64,000 nucleotides of DNA from Rhodococcus ruber (GTDB taxonomy: Bacteria > Actinomycetota > Actinomycetes > Mycobacteriales > Mycobacteriaceae), in assembly GCF_027270735.1 (NCBI RefSeq), contig NZ_JAPWIJ010000007.1, positions 62,001-126,000 of the forward strand, written 5' to 3'. The translations under genes and the position numbers were made by a program. A model generated the notes under the pieces. That model did no database searches. It was not told the origin of the DNA and saw only the letters and a list, made by a program, of their open reading frames with translations. Position 1 is the stretch's first letter; each line of letters opens with the position of its first letter. Positions 58,668-64,000 of this stretch are shown in pieces.

Positions 58668-60026
58668 GTGCAGCGACGAATTATGGGCATCGAGACAGAG
58701 TTCGGTGTCACATGTACTTTCCACGGACATCGACGCCTCAGTCCGGACGAAGTGGCTCGCTACCTGTTTCGCCGGGTGGTGTCGTGGGGTCGCAGCTCGA
58801 ATGTGTTCCTTCGCAACGGTGCCCGCCTGTACCTCGATGTGGGCTCGCACCCCGAGTACGCGACGGCCGAGTGCGACAGCCTGCTGCAGTTGGTCACCCA
58901 CGACCGGGCGGGCGAGCGTGTTCTCGAGGATCTGCTGATCGACGCCGAGCAGCGCCTGGCCGAGGAAGGCATCGGCGGCGATATCTACCTGTTCAAGAAC
59001 AACACCGACTCCGCCGGCAACTCGTACGGCTGCCACGAGAACTTCCTGGTACAGCGAGCGGGGGAGTTCTCTCGCATTTCGGACGTTCTGCTTCCCTTTC
59101 TGGTCACGCGTCAGTTGATCTGCGGCGCGGGCAAGGTGCTGCAGACGCCGAAAGCGGCCACCTTCTGCCTCTCACAGCGTGCCGAACACATCTGGGAGGG
59201 CGTCTCCTCGGCCACCACTCGGTCGCGGCCGATCATCAATACGCGCGACGAGCCCCACGCCGACGCCGAGAAGTACCGCAGGCTGCACGTCATCGTGGGC
59301 GACTCGAATATGGCCGAAACCTCGACGATGCTCAAGGTCGGAACGGCGGCCCTCGTCCTCGAAATGATCGAGGCAGGAGTGTCTTTCCGAGACTTCGCAC
59401 TGGACAATCCCATTCGCGCCATCCGCGAGGTCAGCCACGATCTCACCGGACGACGCCCGGTGAGGCTCGCGGGGGGACGGCAGGCCAGTGCCCTCGATAT
59501 CCAGCGCGAGTACTACGCCAGGGCCGTCGAACACCTGAAGACGCGTGAGCCGAACACGCAGGTGGAGCAGGTGGTCGACCTCTGGGGTCGTACTCTCGAT
59601 GCCATCGAGACACAGGAGTTCGCGAAGGTGGACACCGAGATCGACTGGGTCATCAAGCGCAAGCTCTTCCAGCGTTACCAGGATCGGTACTCGATGGAGC
59701 TCTCCGATCCCAAGATCGCTCAACTGGACCTGGCCTACCACGACATCAAACGCGGGCGCGGAGTGTTCGACCTGCTACAGCGCAAGGGCTTGGCCAAGCG
59801 CGTCACCGAGGACGAGCAGATCGACGAAGCGGTCGACCTGCCTCCGCAGACCACCCGCGCCAAACTGCGAGGTGAGTTCATCACCGCCGCACAGGAGGCG
59901 GGTCGCGACTTCACCGTCGATTGGGTGCACCTCAAGCTGAACGATCAAGCGCAGCGAACCGTGTTGTGCAAGGACCCGTTCCGTTCGGTCGACGAGCGAG
60001 TGGAAAGACTGATCGCGTCGATGTAG
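58668..60026 (+). CDS. pafA: Pup-protein ligase
   Basis: A 452-residue ATP-dependent ligase that joins the Glu C-terminus of deamidated Pup to substrate lysines. MGIETEFGV supplies the metal-binding Glu residues and Asp57 in [16 protein letters not shown] is the catalytic residue. [21 protein letters not shown] and [18 protein letters not shown] are shared with Dop. The Dop-type loop is missing, which separates the two. The smaller C-terminal domain ends [17 protein letters not shown]. The GTG at 58668 is predicted leaderless. It is divergent from the PAP2-kinase gene. Confidence 0.96.
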   Translation: MQRRIMGIETEFGVTCTFHGHRRLSPDEVARYLFRRVVSWGRSSNVFLRNGARLYLDVGSHPEYATAECDSLLQLVTHDRAGERVLEDLLIDAEQRLAEEGIGGDIYLFKNNTDSAGNSYGCHENFLVQRAGEFSRISDVLLPFLVTRQLICGAGKVLQTPKAATFCLSQRAEHIWEGVSSATTRSRPIINTRDEPHADAEKYRRLHVIVGDSNMAETSTMLKVGTAALVLEMIEAGVSFRDFALDNPIRAIREVSHDLTGRRPVRLAGGRQASALDIQREYYARAVEHLKTREPNTQVEQVVDLWGRTLDAIETQEFAKVDTEIDWVIKRKLFQRYQDRYSMELSDPKIAQLDLAYHDIKRGRGVFDLLQRKGLAKRVTEDEQIDEAVDLPPQTTRAKLRGEFITAAQEAGRDFTVDWVHLKLNDQAQRTVLCKDPFRSVDERVERLIASM

Positions 60027-60046
60027 CCCCGATGGCTGGACGGCAG

Positions 60047-60090
60047 CTCGGGTCGCTACCGCTCCGACGACTCGGGTCGCTACCGCTCCG
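60047..60090. repeat. Tandem 24-base direct repeat between pafA and pafB
   Basis: The 20 bases CTCGGGTCGCTACCGCTCCG occur at 60047-60066 and again at 60071-60090, a 24-base period. They lie 20 bases after the pafA stop and 17 bases before the pafB -10 box. Confidence 0.8.
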
Positions 60091-60106
60091 GCACCCGTTG
60101 AGCAAC

Positions 60107-60112
60107 TAGGCT
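60107..60112 (+). promoter_or_regulatory. -10 element of pafB, leaderless start
   Basis: TAGGCT ends 8 bases before the GTG at 60121. A direct repeat sits immediately upstream, where a regulator could bind. Confidence 0.42.
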
Positions 60113-60120
60113 CGACAGTC

Positions 60121-61113
60121 GTGGCCACCACCAAAGTCGAACGCCTGATGAATCTTGTCATCTGCCTGCTGTCGACGCGTCAGTTCCTCACCGCGGAGTG
60201 GATCCGTGACAGCGTGGCCGGATACGACGACTCGTCCAGCCACGAAGCCTTCAGTCGAATGTTCGAGCGAGACAAGAACGAACTCCGTGACCTCGGCGTT
60301 CCCTTGGAGACCGGAGCCGCAACCAGGTTCGGCGGCGTCGAGGGCTATCGCATCAATCGCGACGCGTACGAGCTGCCCGACATCGACCTCACCAGCGAGG
60401 AATCGGCCGCTGTCGCTGTCGCCGTCAAACTCTGGGAATCGCCCGAGCTCACGTCGGCGGCCCAGAGCGCGCTGCTCAAACTTCGCGCCGCGGGTATTCA
60501 GGTCGACCAGAACGAAGCCGCGGCGGCGGTGACCGCGGTTCCTGCACGGACCCGGGGTTCCGAACCTGCACTCGGTGCACTGCTGGCCGCTATCGACGAA
60601 GGTAAGTCGGTGCGGTTCGAGCACCGACCGTCGTTGACGGATCCGTTCACCACCAGAACTGTCCAGCCGTGGGGTGTCGTGACGTTCCGCGGCCGCTGGT
60701 ACCTGGTGGGACACGACGTGGACCGAGACGACACCCGAACATTTCGCCTCTCCCGAATCGGTGACGAGGTCAAGTCGTTCGGCTCACCGCAGAGTGTCCG
60801 CAAACCCGACGGTATCGACCTTCAGGACATCGTCCGTCGCGTAGCAGGGACGTCCTCGGTATCGGGCACAGCACGAGTCTGGTTGCACGATGGCAGGGCA
60901 TTGGAGCTGCGCCGAATGGGAACGATCGTGTGCGCGAAGAGTCTGGGCACCCGGAGCGGCACCGTCGTAGAGGTTCCCGTGCGGTCCTGGGATTGGATCT
61001 CGCGGTTGATCGCGGGCCACGGGGCCGATGCGGTAGTGCTCGAGCCCGCGGAGTTGCGAGCCGATGTGATCTCGACTCTGCAGACGGCAGCCGGCGTGGA
61101 GAACGAGCGATGA
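60121..61113 (+). CDS. pafB: WYL-domain transcriptional regulator PafB
   Basis: A 330-residue regulator. The N-terminal winged helix-turn-helix is RLMNLVICLLSTRQFLTAEWI, a three-helix region follows, then the WYL domain with the eponymous motif in FRGRWYLVGHD and FRLSRIGDEV, and a C-terminal extension domain. In mycobacteria PafB and PafC act together as the RecA-independent DNA-damage response activator, sensing single-stranded DNA through the WYL domain; the proteasome link is positional. The gene overlaps pafC by 4 bases. Confidence 0.93.
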   Translation: MATTKVERLMNLVICLLSTRQFLTAEWIRDSVAGYDDSSSHEAFSRMFERDKNELRDLGVPLETGAATRFGGVEGYRINRDAYELPDIDLTSEESAAVAVAVKLWESPELTSAAQSALLKLRAAGIQVDQNEAAAAVTAVPARTRGSEPALGALLAAIDEGKSVRFEHRPSLTDPFTTRTVQPWGVVTFRGRWYLVGHDVDRDDTRTFRLSRIGDEVKSFGSPQSVRKPDGIDLQDIVRRVAGTSSVSGTARVWLHDGRALELRRMGTIVCAKSLGTRSGTVVEVPVRSWDWISRLIAGHGADAVVLEPAELRADVISTLQTAAGVENER

Positions 61114-62105
61114 GCGCGCGCTTGTCGGTCCGCTTGGCCCGGCTCCTCAACATGGTGCCGTTCTTCATGGCCAATCCTGGGTTGAGCGCCGAGGAGGCCG
61201 CTCGCGAATTGGGTGTGTCGACGGCAACGCTGATGGCCGATCTCAACCAACTCTGGATGTGTGGCCTACCCGGGTACGGCCCGGGCGACCTCATCGATCT
61301 CTCGTTCTCCGAGGAGAGCATCGACGTGACGTTCTCCGCGGGAATCGACCGTCCATTGCGCCTGACGTCGACCGAGGCCACGGCCCTGTTGGTTGCGCTC
61401 CGATCGCTGACGTCGATGCCCGGGATGGTCGATCCGTCCGCCGCGCAACGGGCGATCGCGAAGATCGAAACCGCGGCGGGCTCGGCGGCGGCCAACGTGC
61501 CACTCTCGTCCGATCACGACAGCGTCGGCACCGAGGAGGGGGCGGTCTCGAGCACCGTCCGCTCTGCTTTGCGACACCGGCACGCACTGGACCTGACGTA
61601 CTACTCTGCGTCGCGAGACGTCGTCACCGAACGAACGGTCGACCCGATCAGGACCGTCGTGGTCGACGACAACAGTTATCTGCAGGCGTGGTGCCGAGGT
61701 GCCGAAGGCGTTCGGCTCTTCCGGTTCGACCGCATCGACTCGGCAGTCGAGCGAAACGAGCCCGCTGCACCGCCGGAGTCGGTTCAGGACGAGGACGCCT
61801 TCGAGATCTTCAACGACGATCCCTCGCTGTCACAGGCGCGACTGAAGGTGTCGCCCGCATACACCTGGATTCTGGACTACTACCCGATGACACAGGTCGC
61901 AGCCGATTCCGACGGATCGATCGAGGTGACGATGCGGTTTGCGACTCTGCAGTGGATGACCCGTCTGACACTCGGGTTCGGCGGCGGCGTCACGGTACTT
62001 TCACCTGAATCCTTGGTGAACTCCGTCCGCGAACGCGCTCGTTCTGCGCTGGACGTGTACTCCGAGCAGGACTCGACCAGCGCAGACGGCACCGTCACGA
62101 CATGA
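61110..62105 (+). CDS. pafC: WYL-domain transcriptional regulator PafC
   Basis: A 331-residue partner of PafB. SVRLARLLNMVPFFMANPGLSAEEAARELGVSTATLMADL is the helix-turn-helix region, split over residues 5-44; SYLQAWCRGAEGVRLFRFDRI is the WYL-type core, with the W-Y-L triplet changed to LQAW as is common in PafC. The C-terminal domain ends VRERARSALDVY. The ATG overlaps the pafB stop by 4 bases, so the two subunits are made in a fixed ratio. Confidence 0.93.
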   Translation: MSARLSVRLARLLNMVPFFMANPGLSAEEAARELGVSTATLMADLNQLWMCGLPGYGPGDLIDLSFSEESIDVTFSAGIDRPLRLTSTEATALLVALRSLTSMPGMVDPSAAQRAIAKIETAAGSAAANVPLSSDHDSVGTEEGAVSSTVRSALRHRHALDLTYYSASRDVVTERTVDPIRTVVVDDNSYLQAWCRGAEGVRLFRFDRIDSAVERNEPAAPPESVQDEDAFEIFNDDPSLSQARLKVSPAYTWILDYYPMTQVAADSDGSIEVTMRFATLQWMTRLTLGFGGGVTVLSPESLVNSVRERARSALDVYSEQDSTSADGTVTT

Positions 62106-62157
62106 ACGCAGGGCAAACCGGTGCTCGCCGCTGCTGAACGAGTCACCGGTAGTCGGG

Positions 62158-62190
62158 TACGCTCGATTCATCTGATCTCAGGAGGTTCAC
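62158..62190 (+). promoter_or_regulatory. tatA -10 element and ribosome-binding site
   Basis: TACGCT near 62158-62163 gives a likely start about 20 bases before the ATG, with CAGGAGG at 62180-62185. This is a leadered start, unlike many neighbours. Confidence 0.35.
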
Positions 62191-62457
62191 ATGGGATTCA
62201 CCAGTCCCTGGCACTGGGCGATCGTTGCGGTGGTCGTCATCATTCTGTTCGGTTCCAAGAAGCTGCCCGACGCTGCTCGTGGACTCGGCCGCTCGTTGCG
62301 CATCTTCAAGAGCGAGGTGAAGGAGATGCAGAACGACGGCAAATCCGACACCGACACCACGACGGCACAGCAGCCGGCCGCGCCCGCTCAGCTGCCTCCG
62401 CCCGCGCCCGTTGCCCCGACGAACGTCGAAGCACAGCACGACGCGAAGTCTGCCTGA
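62191..62457 (+). CDS. tatA: Sec-independent translocase protein TatA
   Basis: An 88-residue pore-forming component of the twin-arginine export system. A single N-terminal helix ([21 protein letters not shown]) with the FGSKKLP hinge is followed by an amphipathic helix ([16 protein letters not shown]) and a Pro/Ala-rich tail. CAGGAGG lies ahead of the ATG. tatC follows after a 110-base gap that contains a strong hairpin. Confidence 0.95.
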   Translation: MGFTSPWHWAIVAVVVIILFGSKKLPDAARGLGRSLRIFKSEVKEMQNDGKSDTDTTTAQQPAAPAQLPPPAPVAPTNVEAQHDAKSA

Positions 62458-62475
62458 GCGCAGACCGCTCAGCAC

Positions 62476-62504
62476 ACCTTCGGTGCCACGTGGGCACCGA
62501 AGGT
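62476..62504 (+). terminator. Strong hairpin between tatA and tatC
   Basis: A perfect 12-base stem (ACCTTCGGTGCC with GGCACCGAAGGT) with a 5-base loop, 18 bases after the tatA stop. No T run follows, so it may be a partial terminator or an mRNA-stabilising element protecting the tatA 3' end. Confidence 0.6.
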
Positions 62505-62567
62505 TCACTGCTGTCGGTGACGGCCCGGCGCCGTCGGCCGACCGAAGAAGGCTGACCGAACAACACC

Positions 62568-63539
62568 ATGCGCATTCCGTTCGATCCGCGGCGTAGCAAG
62601 CGCCGAGTCAATCCCGACGGCACGATGTCGTTGGTCGATCATCTGTACGAGCTGCGGACCCGGCTCCTGTGGTCGCTCGTTGCTGTCGCTGTCACCACGG
62701 CCTTCGGGTTCTTCTGGTACTCACACACGATATTGGGCGTCGAAAGTCTCGGTGACCTGCTGCGAGGTCCGTACTGCACACTCGATCCGAACCTCCGTGC
62801 GAACTTGAGCAACGACGACCAATGTCGACTGCTCGCGACCGGACCGTTCGATCAATTCCTGCTCCGATTCAAGGTCGCGTTCACCGCCGGCGTCGTGCTT
62901 GCGTGCCCCATCTGGCTCTATCAGATCTGGGCGTTCATCACCCCGGGCCTCTATGCCAACGAACGGCGATACGCCGTCTCCTTCGTCACCGGCGCGGCTG
63001 CTCTGTTCGTCACCGGCGCCATCCTGGCGTACTTCGTGGTGGCCAAGGGCCTGCACTTCCTGCTGTCGATCGGCGACAACGTACAGATCACCGCGCTGAG
63101 TGGCGATCAGTACTTCGGATTCCTGATCAACCTCCTCATCATCTTCGGTGTCAGCTTCGAGATCCCGCTGCTCGTGGTTGCTCTGAACTTCGTCGGCGTG
63201 CTGACCTACGAGCGGCTCAAGGCGTGGCGTCGCGGTCTGATCTTCGGTCTTTTCGTTTTCGCCGCCATTGCGACACCGGGGCAGGACCCGTTCTCGATGC
63301 TGGCGTTGGCGTTGGCGTTGACGGTCCTCTTCGAAATGGCAGTGCAGATTGCGCGGATTCACGACAAGCGTAAGTTGCGCAAGAGAAGAGACGAATGGGG
63401 TGATGTGTCAGATGACGAAGCAACACGTATCGAAGGCGCAAGTACGATCGAGTCCCCACATGCTGTCGCTCCGACACCGCCGCCCAGCGGATTCGGTGCT
63501 GCAACCCGTACCGAGTCACAGTACGACGACACCATCTGA
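62568..63539 (+). CDS. tatC: Sec-independent translocase protein TatC
   Basis: A 323-residue, six-helix membrane protein that binds twin-arginine signal peptides. The N-terminal [19 protein letters not shown] carries the conserved Glu, [22 protein letters not shown] and [20 protein letters not shown] are family segments, and the sixth helix is followed by a charged tail of about 70 residues rich in Lys, Arg, Asp and Glu, as in other mycolata. GAAGAAGG lies upstream of the ATG. helY follows after 27 bases. Confidence 0.95.
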   Translation: MRIPFDPRRSKRRVNPDGTMSLVDHLYELRTRLLWSLVAVAVTTAFGFFWYSHTILGVESLGDLLRGPYCTLDPNLRANLSNDDQCRLLATGPFDQFLLRFKVAFTAGVVLACPIWLYQIWAFITPGLYANERRYAVSFVTGAAALFVTGAILAYFVVAKGLHFLLSIGDNVQITALSGDQYFGFLINLLIIFGVSFEIPLLVVALNFVGVLTYERLKAWRRGLIFGLFVFAAIATPGQDPFSMLALALALTVLFEMAVQIARIHDKRKLRKRRDEWGDVSDDEATRIEGASTIESPHAVAPTPPPSGFGAATRTESQYDDTI

Positions 63540-63566
63540 CCGCGGCCGACGCGTTGGGACCAGCGC

Positions 63567-64000
63567 ATGACGGAAACTACGGCGGACGTCCAGGTCAGTC
63601 CGAAACCTACTGAGCTACAACGATTCTCGGCCGAACTCGGTTTCCCCCTCGACCGGTTCCAGGTCGATGCATGCACCGCATTGGAGAACGGCCACGGCGT
63701 TCTGGTCTGTGCTCCTACCGGTGCGGGCAAGACGGTGATCGGTGAGTTCGCTGTCCACTTGGCTTTGGCGGCCGGGCGAAAGTGCTTCTACACCACGCCG
63801 ATCAAGGCGCTCAGCAATCAGAAATTCGCTGAGCTGACTGCGCGGTACGGCCGCGACACTGTGGGCCTGCTCACCGGTGACTCGTCGATCAACCCCGATG
63901 CCCCCATCGTCATCATGACGACGGAGGTTCTGCGAAACATGCTCTATGCATCGTCGGACGCGCTGCGAGGACTGTCGCACGTCGTCATGGACGAGGTGCA
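63567..64000 (+). CDS. helY: DEAD/DEAH-box helicase HelY, N-terminal part (runs off the window)
   Basis: The first 144 codons of a superfamily 2 (Ski2/Mtr4-like) helicase, in the place of Rv2092c. FPLDRFQVDACTALENG is the Q-like motif, Walker A is CAPTGAGKTVIGEFAV, KALSNQKFAEL is motif Ia, LLTGDSSINPDAPIVIMTTEVLRNMLY is motif Ib/II lead-in, and the sequence ends within VVMDEVH (motif II). The ATG at 63567 is the first in frame after tatC. It is likely an RNA helicase acting in RNA turnover, by family. Confidence 0.93.
   Translation, partial: MTETTADVQVSPKPTELQRFSAELGFPLDRFQVDACTALENGHGVLVCAPTGAGKTVIGEFAVHLALAAGRKCFYTTPIKALSNQKFAELTARYGRDTVGLLTGDSSINPDAPIVIMTTEVLRNMLYASSDALRGLSHVVMDEV

Overview
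The window is a 64 kb piece of a high-GC actinobacterial chromosome, most likely Rhodococcus or a close relative in the Nocardiaceae. This rests on the Pup-proteasome cluster, a mycothiol ligase (mshC), the actinobacterial methylmalonyl-CoA mutase pair, IdeR-like iron boxes, and a gene order that follows the Mycobacterium tuberculosis block from Rv2141c back to Rv2092c (M20 peptidase, PEBP protein, pyrD, lppL, uppP, phosphomutase, DUF3090, SCO1664-type kinase-like protein, mshC, then PAC2, metH, hisE, hisG, trmI, lppK, mpa, dop, pup, prcBA, pafA, pafBC, tatAC, helY). No insertion sequence, prophage, integrase, CRISPR array or rRNA is visible. One tRNA (Leu, GAG) is present. No stretch over 300 bases lacks a gene; the largest gaps are about 170 to 250 bases and are described as promoter regions.

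Layout. 1-6.5 kb: a truncated SatD-like gene, a TVP38/DedA membrane protein, and the mutA-mutB-meaB operon that turns methylmalonyl-CoA into succinyl-CoA. 6.5-15.5 kb: nucleoside hydrolase and OsmC-type protein, an MHS-family transporter, then a minus-strand run of a family III CoA-transferase, a saccharopine-dehydrogenase-like reductase, a glutamate-cysteine-ligase-like enzyme and a zinc-finger SDR protein with an altered active site. 15.6-20.9 kb: tRNA-Leu, M20 peptidase, PEBP protein, and lppL-DUF5703-pyrD. 20.8-23.8 kb: haem uptake hmuTUV with a candidate iron box. 23.8-29.4 kb: an aldo/keto reductase that lacks two of its four catalytic residues, uppP, a three-gene actinobacterial module of unknown role (phosphomutase, DUF3090, kinase-like protein), and mshC.

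29.4-37.7 kb holds a complete four-gene Wadjet (type II, JetABCD/EptABCD-like) plasmid-defence operon that ends against mshC and follows the assimilatory nitrite reductase operon (37.8-40.9 kb). 41-51.4 kb: PAC2 protein and metH from a divergent 50 bp promoter region, a HAD phosphatase, hisE-hisG, two thioesterases, a Fe-S RecB-like nuclease, TrmI and an LppK-like lipoprotein with a strong candidate IdeR box. 51.6-64 kb: the proteasome and pupylation genes mpa, dop, pup, prcB, prcA, pafA, pafB, pafC, interrupted by a PAP2-diacylglycerol-kinase fusion gene on the other strand, then tatA, tatC and the start of helY.

Genes work together mainly as tight operons with 1 to 4 base overlaps (mutA/mutB, hmuT/hmuU/hmuV, jetA/jetB, nirB/nirD, pup/prcB/prcA, pafB/pafC). 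A striking shared feature is that at least 14 start codons lie 6 to 8 bases behind a TAnnnT -10 hexamer, often TAGGCT, which predicts leaderless transcripts; where this pattern exists it was used to choose the start codon. Functions are assigned from motifs and family knowledge read by eye; no database search was run.
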